Source: VAXT01 sp963728535
GTDB lineage: Bacteria > Actinomycetota > Thermoleophilia > Gaiellales > Gaiellaceae
Length of the DNA: 64,000 bases
Assembly: GCA_963728535.1 (NCBI GenBank)
Contig: CAVSKK010000001.1
Span: forward strand, 1,488,001 to 1,552,000
Direction of reading: 5' to 3'
Shown: positions 53,752 through 62,295 of the stretch, one piece after another
How positions within the stretch are numbered: the stretch's first letter is position 1
Layout of the letters: every line of letters begins with the position of its first letter
The notes under the pieces: generated by a model
Databases searched by the model: none
What the model saw: the letters and a program-made list of their open reading frames with translations, nothing else
What the model was told of the DNA's origin: nothing
Made by a program: the position numbers and the translations under genes

Positions 53752-54536
53752 CGGTCGCCCTACGGATCTTCTTCATCGGCGGGCTCGTGTCGTACCGCGG
53801 GCTCATCAACTGGCTCTCGCCGTGGATCTTCATCCCGAGCCTCGTCGTCACCCCCATCTTCCAGATCTTCCTGTTCGTCTACATCGGGCGGACCGCAGGA
53901 GTGCAGTCGGACGAGTTCTTCGTGATCGGAAACGCCGTCCAGTACGCATCGATCCCCTGCCTCTTCGCAATGACCCAGGCGATCTCAGGCGAGCGCAGTC
54001 AGCAGACGCTCACGTACATCCTCGTCAGTCCCGCGGGGCGGCTGCCCCTCTTTCTCGGGCGAGCGCTGCCCGTGATCGCCAACTCGATGTTCGTCGCGGC
54101 GTTCTCGCTCCTGGTGTCCGGTCTCATCCTCGGTATCGATGTGCCGGTCTCTACCTGGGGGCCGATCGCTCTGGTCATCTTCGTCGCGACGTTCTCCTGC
54201 ACCGGGCTCGGTCTCATCTGCGCGGGGATCGGGCTGCGAGTCCGGGAGACGGCGGTGCTCAACAACATCATCTTCGGGCTCCTCCTGATCTTCACCGGCG
54301 CGAACGTGAGCATCGAAGAGCTGCCGGGATGGATGCAGGCCATCTCGGAGCGCGTCCCGCTCACGCACGGGATCGAAGCGGCTCGACGCGTGGCGGACGG
54401 CGCGACGCTCGGCGACGTGAGCGGCCTACTCGCTCGTGAGGCCGCGATCGGGGTCGTCTATACGATCCTCGGGTACCAACTCCTGCGCTTCATGGAGCGC
54501 GAGAGCCGGAAGCGGGCATCGCTCGGGATCGCATGA
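53748..54536 (+). CDS. ABC-2 type permease B2
   Basis: The 262-residue protein begins MTVALRIFFIGGLVSYRGLI at ATG 53748 (4-base overlap). It carries SGERSQQTLTYILVSPAGRL, FTGANVSIEELPGWM and VPLTHGIEAARRVADGATLG, as in the other B-type copies. It follows A2 and is presumed its partner. Confidence 0.9.
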   Translation: MTVALRIFFIGGLVSYRGLINWLSPWIFIPSLVVTPIFQIFLFVYIGRTAGVQSDEFFVIGNAVQYASIPCLFAMTQAISGERSQQTLTYILVSPAGRLPLFLGRALPVIANSMFVAAFSLLVSGLILGIDVPVSTWGPIALVIFVATFSCTGLGLICAGIGLRVRETAVLNNIIFGLLLIFTGANVSIEELPGWMQAISERVPLTHGIEAARRVADGATLGDVSGLLAREAAIGVVYTILGYQLLRFMERESRKRASLGIA

Positions 54537-55309
54537 GGCACGCGCTTCGCCTCTTCTGGACCGGCTGGCTCTTCAACCTGAAGAACCTGACCCTGTCGGG
54601 CTTCTTCATGCTGAACGCGGCCATCCTCCCGGTCTTCTACGCGACGATCGCGTACTACATGTTCCGCGCCGGCGCGCGTCCGGGGTCGTCGCTTCTCTAC
54701 GTGTCTCTCGGCGCGGGGATGATGGGCATCTGGTCGTCGACGCTGTTCGGCTCGGGCGGTCTGATCCAGTGGCAGCGCTGGCAGGGGACGCTCGAGTACG
54801 TGATCGGCGTCCCGACGCCGCTCATCCTCGTCGTCCTGCCGATGACGATCGCGACCGCGTCGATCGGTCTCTACTCGGTGGCATCGACGCTGCTCTGGGG
54901 CAGGCTGATCTTCGACCTGCCGCTCGACCTCGCCCACCCGGTGTGGTTCGCAATCGCCCTCCCCGCGGCAGTTCTCTCACTCGGGCTGATGGGCCTCGTC
55001 CTGGCCTCGACCTTCGTCTTGCTGCGGAACGCGAACTCGCTCTCGAACCTGCTCGAGTACCCGGTCTGGCTCGTGACGGGCCTCCTCATCGGGCTCTCGC
55101 TGCTGCCGGGATGGACGCGGCCGATCTCATGGGTGCTCGCTCCGACCTGGGGAATTCGCGGGATGCGACAGGCCGCGATCGGAGGCGAACCGCTAATCCC
55201 GGTCGCAGTCTGCCTCGGGCTCGGCGCGGTCTATCTCGTAATCGGCCACTTCACTCTCCGCTACTTCGAGCGGCTCGCGCGCGAGCGGGCCACGCTCGCC
55301 CTGGCATGA
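54533..55309 (+). CDS. ABC-2 type permease A3
   Basis: The 258-residue protein starts MRHALRLFWTGWLFNLKNLT (ATG 54533, 4-base overlap). It has QRWQGTLEYVIGVPTPLILV and PTWGIRGMRQAAIGGEPLIP in the same places as A1 and A2, but is the most divergent of the three. Confidence 0.88.
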   Translation: MRHALRLFWTGWLFNLKNLTLSGFFMLNAAILPVFYATIAYYMFRAGARPGSSLLYVSLGAGMMGIWSSTLFGSGGLIQWQRWQGTLEYVIGVPTPLILVVLPMTIATASIGLYSVASTLLWGRLIFDLPLDLAHPVWFAIALPAAVLSLGLMGLVLASTFVLLRNANSLSNLLEYPVWLVTGLLIGLSLLPGWTRPISWVLAPTWGIRGMRQAAIGGEPLIPVAVCLGLGAVYLVIGHFTLRYFERLARERATLALA

Positions 55310-56091
55310 ACTCGATCCGTGTCTTCTTCATCGGCGGCTATCTGGCCTACCGCGCGCTCTTCAACTGGATCCACTGGTCGATCTACATCCCGACGATGCT
55401 CGGCGGCCCGATGTTCCAGATCCTCTTCTTCGCCTATATCGGGCGCTTCGCGAAGCTGCAGTCGGACGAGTTCTTCGTCATCGGGAACGCGGTTGCGATC
55501 TCGTCTCTGGGCGGGATCTTCGGCATGGCGATGACGATCGGCGGCGAGCGCTGGACGCAGACGCTCTCCTCCATCCTCGTCACGCCGGCGAACAGGTTCG
55601 CGCTCTTCCTCGGCCGCGCGCTGCCGAACATCGCGAACGGGATCTTCGTCTCGGCGGTGGGCTTTGTGGTCGGCTGGTGGCTGCTCGACTTCTCGCTGGA
55701 GCCCGCCGAGATCCCGGTGATCGCGCTCATCGTCGTCGTGACGGCGACTTCCTGCACGGCGTTCGGGACGATGATCGGCGCGTTCGGCCTGCGCGGCCGC
55801 GACGTCTTCTTCTTCGCGAACCTCATGATCTTCGTCTTCCTGCTGTTTTGCGGCGTGAACGTGCCGTTCGACTCGCTGCCGGGCTGGATGCAGGCGATCG
55901 GCCGAGTGCTGCCGCTGACGCACGGCATCGACGCGGCCCGCCAGGTCGCCCAGGGCGCGTCGCTAGGAGACGTATCCGGACTCATCTGGACGGAGGCGGG
56001 GATCGGCGCGTGCTACGCGGGGCTCGCCTACGGCCTGCTCAGGTTCTTCGAGATCGACGGCCGCCGCCGCGCATCGCTCGAAACGATGTAA
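55306..56091 (+). CDS. ABC-2 type permease B3
   Basis: The 261-residue protein begins MNSIRVFFIGGYLAYRALFN at ATG 55306 (4-base overlap). It keeps GGERWTQTLSSILVTPANRF, FCGVNVPFDSLPGWM and LPLTHGIDAARQVAQGASLG. It completes the third A/B pair and is followed by the GNAT gene. Confidence 0.88.
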   Translation: MNSIRVFFIGGYLAYRALFNWIHWSIYIPTMLGGPMFQILFFAYIGRFAKLQSDEFFVIGNAVAISSLGGIFGMAMTIGGERWTQTLSSILVTPANRFALFLGRALPNIANGIFVSAVGFVVGWWLLDFSLEPAEIPVIALIVVVTATSCTAFGTMIGAFGLRGRDVFFFANLMIFVFLLFCGVNVPFDSLPGWMQAIGRVLPLTHGIDAARQVAQGASLGDVSGLIWTEAGIGACYAGLAYGLLRFFEIDGRRRASLETM

Positions 56092-56093
56092 AG

Positions 56094-56984
56094 GTGGAGC
56101 TACCGCACGCCATGCTTCGAAAACTTCGCGAAAGCGACGCAGGAGAGGTCGCCGACCTCTTTCGATCGGTGTACGGCGACGAACGTCCGATCGACGCCGA
56201 GGAGATCGTCTCCTGGGTCAACAACGCGGAGCTCAGACCCGAGTGGCTGCGAGTGCTGGAGCTGGACGGTCGCGTTGTCGGCTACGGCGACATCATGATC
56301 GAGGACGACGAGGTCGCACTCGATGCGGCAGCGCAGGTGGGCCATTGGGACACCTTCTTCGACTGGGCCGAGGAGCAAGCACGGGGCGCAGAGGCGGGGC
56401 GGGTCAGGCTCTATTTTCCGGCCGGACATCACACCGAGGACCTGGCGAGGGACCGCGGATACCGGCTCTGGCGCTCTTCCTACACGATGAACATCGACCT
56501 CGGCGACGAACCGCCCGAGAAACCGCTCCCTCCGACCGGGATCACGTTTCGCCCGTACCGTCCCGAAGACGAAGACCAAGTGCGTGCGGCAGTGAACGAG
56601 GCCTTTGCCAACGACCCGTTCTTTCACGAGGAGACGCCGGAGCGCTTCCGCGAGTTCACTCTCCGAGCGCGCGGGTTTGATCCATCGCTCTGGCTCCTGG
56701 CGTGGGACGGGCAGGAGCTGGCGGGCGTCGTACTCGCTTTCCTCGAGCGCGCCGGAGAGCCCGATCTCGGGTGGATCGGGTCGCTTAGCGTCCGCAAGCC
56801 CTGGCGCCGGCGCGGCCTCGGCGACGCCCTGCTGCGAACGGCGATCGCCGAGCTACACGCGCGAGGTCTGCGACGCGTCGGCCTCGGTGTCGACGCCGAG
56901 AACGAGACTGGGGCTCTCAGGCTCTACGAGCGCGCCGGCATGAATATTGTCCGGCAAGGCAACAACTGGGTGCTCGACCTGTAG
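56094..56984 (+). CDS. Two-domain GNAT acetyltransferase
   Basis: The 296-residue protein has two GNAT-like halves. The C-terminal half carries a good acetyl-CoA pyrophosphate motif (RKPWRRRGLGDALL) and the terminal GNAT pattern NETGALRLYERAGMNIV. The N-terminal half (about 6-140) is a degenerate copy without that motif. Start candidates are GTG 56094, two bases after the permease stop, and ATG 56112; neither has a strong ribosome-binding site. Substrate is unknown. It may be co-transcribed with the ABC cassette. Confidence 0.82.
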   Translation: MELPHAMLRKLRESDAGEVADLFRSVYGDERPIDAEEIVSWVNNAELRPEWLRVLELDGRVVGYGDIMIEDDEVALDAAAQVGHWDTFFDWAEEQARGAEAGRVRLYFPAGHHTEDLARDRGYRLWRSSYTMNIDLGDEPPEKPLPPTGITFRPYRPEDEDQVRAAVNEAFANDPFFHEETPERFREFTLRARGFDPSLWLLAWDGQELAGVVLAFLERAGEPDLGWIGSLSVRKPWRRRGLGDALLRTAIAELHARGLRRVGLGVDAENETGALRLYERAGMNIVRQGNNWVLDL

Positions 56985-56987
56985 CCA

Positions 56988-57362
56988 CTAGTCGACGGAG
57001 AGCAGATCGACGACGAACACGAGCGGCTCGTTGGGCTTGATCGCTCCGCCGGCTCCGCGCGCGCCGTACGCCATGGCGGACGGGATCGTGAGCTTGCGGC
57101 GGCCGCCGACCTTCATGCCCTCCACGCCGGCGTCCCAGCCGGGGATCACCTGGCCCACGCCCAGCTTGAACTCGAACGGTTGCCCGCGATTCCACGAAGC
57201 GTCGAACTCCTCGCCGGTGGAGAACGCGACCCCGACGTAGTGCACCGAGACCTTCTTGCCCTTCGCGGCCTCGTCTCCGTCGCCGACGGTGATGTCGTCG
57301 GTAATGAGCTCGAAGGGGATGTCGCCCTCCGGCTTCTCGATCTGCGGCCGTTCGAGTGTCAC
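56988..57362 (-). CDS. FKBP-type peptidyl-prolyl cis-trans isomerase
   Basis: The 124-residue protein has the FKBP fold residues: VSVHYVG, FDASWNRGQPFEFKLGVGQV, IPGWDAGVEGMKVGGRRKLT and the YG before ARGAGG. It lacks a signal peptide, so it is cytoplasmic. It starts at GTG 57362 and diverges from the YjbR-like gene with 37 bases between them. Confidence 0.93.
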   Translation of the reverse strand: MTLERPQIEKPEGDIPFELITDDITVGDGDEAAKGKKVSVHYVGVAFSTGEEFDASWNRGQPFEFKLGVGQVIPGWDAGVEGMKVGGRRKLTIPSAMAYGARGAGGAIKPNEPLVFVVDLLSVD

Positions 57363-57399
57363 CGGCGCAGCGTACCCCTATCCTGCTCGCAGACGAGCC

Positions 57400-57753
57400 G
57401 TGGTGACGATCGACGAAGTCCGCGCGATTGCGAGCACGCTTCCTCGCAGCAGCGAAGGGCTCGTGCGCGGCCGAGTGAAGTTCCGGATCGGCCAGATCGT
57501 CTATCTGTCCCTCTCGCGCGACGGCTCGACGATGGGCTTCGCGTTTCCCAAGGAGTTGCGCGAGGCGCTCGTCGAGTCCGAGACCGAGAAGTTCTCGCTG
57601 CCGGGCGAGTCCGACATGCGCTACCACTGGATGCACGTCCGGCTCGACGCAATCGACGCGGACGAGATGCGTGAGCTGGTCGAGGACGCCTGGGCGTTCT
57701 GCGTGCCGAAGCGTGTCGCGGAGGAATACGCCGCGTCGCAGGGCTACACCTAG
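57400..57753 (+). CDS. MmcQ/YjbR-like protein
   Basis: The 117-residue protein starts at GTG 57400 (or the adjacent GTG 57403). It has the pattern of the MmcQ/YjbR fold: TIDEVRAIASTLPRSSEGLV, then FRIGQIVYLSLSRDGSTMGF, and a C-terminal ELVEDAWAFCVPKRVAEEYA. The family resembles a DNA-binding CyaY-like fold of unknown role. The pre-start part of the frame is noncoding. Confidence 0.65.
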   Translation: MVTIDEVRAIASTLPRSSEGLVRGRVKFRIGQIVYLSLSRDGSTMGFAFPKELREALVESETEKFSLPGESDMRYHWMHVRLDAIDADEMRELVEDAWAFCVPKRVAEEYAASQGYT

Positions 57754-57770
57754 CCGGTGTCAGCAGACCG

Positions 57771-58982
57771 CTACTTGACGAGCGTGAGCATCTTGAACAT
57801 CGGGAGGTACATCGAGATGATGATCACGCCGACCATCAGACCGACGCCGATCATCATGATCGGCTCGATGATCGAGGTCAGCGTCTGGATCGACGCGTCG
57901 ACCTCGTCCTCGTAGAAGTCGGCGATCTTGCCCAGCATCTTCTCGAGCTCTCCGGTCTCCTCGCCGATCTTGACCATGTGGCCGACCATCGGCGGGAAGA
58001 TCGGGTTCTCGACGAGCGGCTGGGCGATCGGCGTCCCGGCGTGAACCGCGGCGCGTACATCCGCTAGCGCCTTCTCGACGACCCAGTTGCCGGCCGTCTG
58101 GCCGGTGATCTCGAGCGCCTTGATGATGTCCACGCCCGCGGCAGTCAGAGTCGAAAGCGTTCGCGAGAAGCGGGCAATCGTCACCTTGAGGACGACGGCG
58201 CCGATCTTCATCGGCGCGCGCAGCTTGAAGCGGTCCCAGAGCTGACGGCCGAGCTCGGTCTTCTTGAAGCGGCGGAAGCCGAAGAAGGCTGCCGCCAGGC
58301 CGGGGAAGACGAACATCCAGTTGTGCTTGAGGAAGTCCGACATGGCCACGACGTACAGGGTGAGGGTCGGCAGGTCGCCGCCGAGGGTCGCGAAGATCTC
58401 GACGAAGATCGGGACGAGGAAGAGGAGCATTCCGACCAGGACGAGGGTCGCGAAGATGAGGACCATCGTCGGGTAGATCATCGCGCCCTTTACGCGGCGC
58501 TTGATCTGCGTCTCCTTCTCGATCTGGAAGGCGACGCGGTCGAGGACCTGGTCGAGGATTCCTGCGGCCTCACCGGCCTCGACCATCGCCACGTAGAGAC
58601 GGTTGAAGATCTTGGGGTGCCTGCCCATCGCCTGCGAGAGCAGGAGACCGCCCTCGACGTCGGCGCGTAGCTCGGAGAGGACGGCGCTGAGGTACTTGTC
58701 CTCGGTCTGCTGCTCGAGGATCACGAGCGCACCGACGACTGAGAGCCCCGCGTCGATCATCGTCGCGAACTGGCGCGAGAAGATCTGGAGCGACTTCGGC
58801 TTGACCTTCTTGAAGACCGTGCGGACACCATCTTCGCCCTGGGCCGGTAGCTCGTTCAGCCACTGGGCGAGCATGCCGCGCATGCGGAGCTGCTCGCGCG
58901 CCGCCTCGGGATCCGGGGCATGGATTTCTCCACGCAGCTCGAGGCCCTGCGCATCAATCGCGCTGTATCCGTAGGCCGCCAT
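57771..58982 (-). CDS. Type IV pilus/type II secretion inner-membrane protein (PilC/GspF)
   Basis: The 403-residue protein is a full-length PilC/GspF, the inner-membrane platform that turns with the assembly ATPase. Two T2SF domains are present (about 68-190 and 270-393) with FSRQFATMIDAGLSVVGALV and FSRTLSTLTAAGVDIIKALE. Three transmembrane helices lie at about 165-190, 215-235 and 370-395. No PilB/GspE ATPase gene is visible nearby, so its partners lie elsewhere. It is divergent from a prepilin gene. Confidence 0.93.
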   Translation of the reverse strand: MAAYGYSAIDAQGLELRGEIHAPDPEAAREQLRMRGMLAQWLNELPAQGEDGVRTVFKKVKPKSLQIFSRQFATMIDAGLSVVGALVILEQQTEDKYLSAVLSELRADVEGGLLLSQAMGRHPKIFNRLYVAMVEAGEAAGILDQVLDRVAFQIEKETQIKRRVKGAMIYPTMVLIFATLVLVGMLLFLVPIFVEIFATLGGDLPTLTLYVVAMSDFLKHNWMFVFPGLAAAFFGFRRFKKTELGRQLWDRFKLRAPMKIGAVVLKVTIARFSRTLSTLTAAGVDIIKALEITGQTAGNWVVEKALADVRAAVHAGTPIAQPLVENPIFPPMVGHMVKIGEETGELEKMLGKIADFYEDEVDASIQTLTSIIEPIMMIGVGLMVGVIIISMYLPMFKMLTLVK

Positions 58983-59084
58983 TCGCTCTACAGGGGGATA
59001 GTTGCCGCTAGAAGCACCGAATCCGTTATCGGCAGAGGGATGGCGGGGCTTGAGCGATAGCCACAGGCTGCCGATAGCCTCAAC

Positions 59085-59579
59085 GTGCGTACGGTCCTTC
59101 GCCGAGAGGGCGGCTTCGGCTTGATCGAGCTGTTGCTTGCCATGACGATGTTGAACATCGGCCTGCTGGCCGTGGTCGCAGCGTTCTCTTCGGGCATCGT
59201 GTCCCTCAATCGAGCGAGCCGCATCACGACCGCCGCCGTGCTCGCAGACGGCCAGATGGAGCTCTACCGCGCGATCACCTACACGTCGATCCGCCTCGAG
59301 CCCAGCTCGATCCCGGGCGCCGCCCCGTACACGACAGACGCCGCGTACAGCGGCTCACAGGTGACCGCGTCGTGCCCCGGCCCGCCGGATGAGTGCAACG
59401 CGAGCCGCGCAGCCACCGGCGCCGACGGCAAGACCTACCGGATCGACACGTTCATCGTCTCGACGACGCCGACCGGCGGCCGACCGGTGAAACGGGTGAC
59501 GGTGGTCGTTCGCGACCCGAACAACCTGTCGATCACCTTCGCGCGCCAGATTTCCACGTTCGACCAGAGCACCGGCTAG
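59085..59579 (+). CDS. PilV-like type IV prepilin/minor pseudopilin
   Basis: The 164-residue protein starts at GTG 59085 and has a type IV prepilin signal. A basic leader (MRTVLRREGG) is cleaved before Phe11, and FGLIELLLAMTMLNIGLLAV follows, with Glu at position +5. The body is short and pilin-like, with two Cys residues near the middle (SCPGPPDEC). It matches the PilV/minor pilin type rather than a major pilin. It lies 102 bases from the divergent pilC-like gene, suggesting one pilus or pseudopilus system. Confidence 0.85.
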   Translation: MRTVLRREGGFGLIELLLAMTMLNIGLLAVVAAFSSGIVSLNRASRITTAAVLADGQMELYRAITYTSIRLEPSSIPGAAPYTTDAAYSGSQVTASCPGPPDECNASRAATGADGKTYRIDTFIVSTTPTGGRPVKRVTVVVRDPNNLSITFARQISTFDQSTG

Positions 59580-59650
59580 TTCAAACCTGGCCTTTCGTCC
59601 CACTGTTCATTGCGCCGAACACGCACTAACGTGCTGTGGGGAGGCGATTC

Positions 59651-62191
59651 GTGGTGGAAACGACGCCAGCGGTAGGTGTCGGCCGCCGCCGAATCATCAA
59701 GCGGCCCCGGCTGACGCGGATGCTCGATGAAGGCGGCGCTCGGATCATCCTGCTCGTGGCGCCGGCCGGTTATGGGAAGACCACGTTAGCCCGTGAATGG
59801 CTAGATGAACGCCGCACGGCCTGGTACCAGGGCGGCCCCGCATCGGCAGACGTCGCCGCACTGGCCGTCGGCCTCGCGACAGCCGCGGCGGAAATAGTCC
59901 CGGGAGCCGGCGACCGCATGAGACACCGCCTGCGAGCCACGGATCGCCCTGAGGAAGACGCGCAGATCCTGGCCGAAATGCTTGCCGAAGATCTCGCAGA
60001 GTGGCCTGAAGACGCCTGGCTCGCAATCGACGACTACCACTTTGCTTCAACGTCCCCAGCGTGTGAGGCATTCGTGGACGACGTTTCTTCTGCCCCTTCG
60101 CTGCGCCTTCTCGTCACGAGCAGGCGGCGCCCGGGCTGGGCAACAGGACGACGACGAATCTACGGTGATGTCCAAGAACTCAACAGCGCGGCGCTCGCGA
60201 TGAACGACGACGAGGCTTTTGACGTCCTCGAACCAAGCGGTATCGATGTGACCGCCGAACTACTCGAACAGGCAGCAGGTTGGCCCGCGGTCATCGGCCT
60301 TGCCGCGCTCACTGGAGCCCTGGCGTTGCCTGCCGGCGACCTACCTAGTGCGCTGTATGACTACTTCGCCGAGGAGCTGTATCAAGCCGCTGAGCCTGGC
60401 GTGCGTTGGGGTCTGTGCCAGCTCGCCATTCCTCCGTCGATCGACCTTGAACTCGTCCAGTTTCTGTTTGGCACGGAAACCGCCGATCTGGTTTTGGACC
60501 ATGCAGTTAGGTTGGGTATCGTCGCTCCCAATAAGGGGAATTTCGAGCTCCAACCGCTCCTTCGCCGCTTTCTCGAAACAAAGCTCAACGAACTCGGCCG
60601 AGGCGTCGCCTACCCAGCTGTCGAGAAAGTCTTTGAATTCCTAATCGATCGAAAGCGGTGGGATGAAGCTTTCTCTCTAGCACTCCAGTTCGGAGTCCAG
60701 CCACTACTCGTCCGCCTCGTCGAAGCAGGCTGGCACGATCTACTCTCAGAGGGACGGGTTGCGACACTCGCTCGATGGCTCGACCAGGGCGAAGAACTTC
60801 GCACGCGGTCGCCGATACTCGATTTCGCAAGGTCTCAAGTCGCATTCCGAGAAGCTGCGTACTCCCACGCTGAAGGCCTGGCGCTAGCGGCTGCATCAGC
60901 TCTCGGGCCCCACCATCCATTCACATCGCAGGCGTGGGCGCGAGCTGGCCAGAGCGCTCATTTCGACGCACGAGAAGAGACTGCCTTTGAGCATCACCGA
61001 AACGCGACTCAGACTGCGCAAACACACAACGACTTGGCAGAAGCTCTATGGGGAGAGTTCGTCTCTGGCCTCGAGCTAGAGCGGCTAGAAACCGCCGAAA
61101 CGTTCGAGAGGCTCGCGGCGCTTGGCTCCACTTCGCCGGCCGAGTCAATCAGACTCGGGGCAGGCAGGCTATTCCTCGCTGTTCGGACGGGAAGCGGCCT
61201 GCCACCGGAACTTTACTCAGTTGGAGCCGTTGTCGAACAGGTCGATGATCCTCTTGTTCGCCTTTCGTTCCTCCATGCTCGGGGTGCTGCTTTAGCGTTT
61301 TCAGGTCGGTACGACGAGGCCCTGGCTGCGATTACCGAGCACATCTCCGAACTAGAGAAGTATCGACTCGTCTTTGCCTTGCCACCTTCTTACCTTCAAA
61401 AGGCGCTCGCCTTTCAGGGGGTTCGCAAGTATCGCGAAGCGCAGAATTGTCTTGAGACAGCCGTCCGGCTTGCGCCTGGGGCGTCCTATGTCATCTCATC
61501 CGCCAGCACGCTACGAACGCTCATTTGCCTTGACTCCGGAAACGTCGAAGAAGCGCAGCGGCAACTTGGTTCGGATATCTACGACTTTCCTCTACTGACT
61601 TTGCGCGGGGAGTCTCTTGCGTGTCGTGCGTTAGCGCTTGCTTGCTACGGCGAGAGCCACGCCGCCGAAGCTTTGAGGCACGCGGATCTCGCAACTCAAG
61701 CGTCACGCACTATCGAGCCAAGAGTGATCGCTGAGTTTGCACGAGCCGTCGTGGCACTCTCCCAAGGGGATCCTGGCGCTCGGGCGACAACTCACGAAGC
61801 ATTCCAACTGGTACAAGCATCCTCCAACTTCAACAACCTTGTGCGCGCCTATCGTGCCTGTCCCCAACTTGTCGAAGTTCTCGCAACCATCGATGAGTGT
61901 CGACCCGACCTAACAGCCGTCATGATCCGGGCTGGCGATGACAAGTGGGCACAGCGCCTCGGTCTATCAGTCTCTGCCACCTCCCAGCGACACGCAGCCG
62001 TGGCTGACCTATCGCCTCGCGAAGGAGAAGTCTTTGAGCAGCTGTGCCAAGGACTTTCAAACAAGGCAATCGCTCGCGCTTTGTTCATCAGCGAGTCGAC
62101 TGTGAAAGTGCATGTCCGGCGCATCCTCGAGAAGCTAGGAGTTAGCACCCGAACTCAAGCGGCACTGAAGGGCCGACCATCCGATCCTTAG
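59651..62191 (+). CDS. MalT-like LuxR-family regulator with ATPase and tetratricopeptide-type repeats
   Basis: This 846-residue protein starts at GTG 59651 (GGGGAGG 6 bases upstream); an in-frame GTG at 59636 lies before that site. Walker A is APAGYGKTT near residue 40 and Walker B DAWLAIDDYHF near residue 125. The middle (about 310-770) is helical and repeat-like. The C-terminal LuxR helix-turn-helix reads LSPREGEVFEQLCQGLSNKA, then ALFISESTVKVHVRRILEKL. The gene uses more A/T-ending codons than the rest of the window. A signal-responsive activator is likely; its ligand is unknown. Confidence 0.92.
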   Translation: MVETTPAVGVGRRRIIKRPRLTRMLDEGGARIILLVAPAGYGKTTLAREWLDERRTAWYQGGPASADVAALAVGLATAAAEIVPGAGDRMRHRLRATDRPEEDAQILAEMLAEDLAEWPEDAWLAIDDYHFASTSPACEAFVDDVSSAPSLRLLVTSRRRPGWATGRRRIYGDVQELNSAALAMNDDEAFDVLEPSGIDVTAELLEQAAGWPAVIGLAALTGALALPAGDLPSALYDYFAEELYQAAEPGVRWGLCQLAIPPSIDLELVQFLFGTETADLVLDHAVRLGIVAPNKGNFELQPLLRRFLETKLNELGRGVAYPAVEKVFEFLIDRKRWDEAFSLALQFGVQPLLVRLVEAGWHDLLSEGRVATLARWLDQGEELRTRSPILDFARSQVAFREAAYSHAEGLALAAASALGPHHPFTSQAWARAGQSAHFDAREETAFEHHRNATQTAQTHNDLAEALWGEFVSGLELERLETAETFERLAALGSTSPAESIRLGAGRLFLAVRTGSGLPPELYSVGAVVEQVDDPLVRLSFLHARGAALAFSGRYDEALAAITEHISELEKYRLVFALPPSYLQKALAFQGVRKYREAQNCLETAVRLAPGASYVISSASTLRTLICLDSGNVEEAQRQLGSDIYDFPLLTLRGESLACRALALACYGESHAAEALRHADLATQASRTIEPRVIAEFARAVVALSQGDPGARATTHEAFQLVQASSNFNNLVRAYRACPQLVEVLATIDECRPDLTAVMIRAGDDKWAQRLGLSVSATSQRHAAVADLSPREGEVFEQLCQGLSNKAIARALFISESTVKVHVRRILEKLGVSTRTQAALKGRPSDP

Positions 62192-62295
62192 GTGCAAATT
62201 TCCACGCCCCCGCTTGGACACGCGCACGACGGTTTGAGCGTCACATCCCGAGAGGAGAGCCGAGTCGGCGGGCTGAAACCGCTTAGGACTTGCGG
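62192..62295. other. Convergent intergenic region
   Basis: These 104 bases separate the convergent MalT-like and HD-GYP genes. No gene or clear terminator hairpin is seen. Confidence 0.3.
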
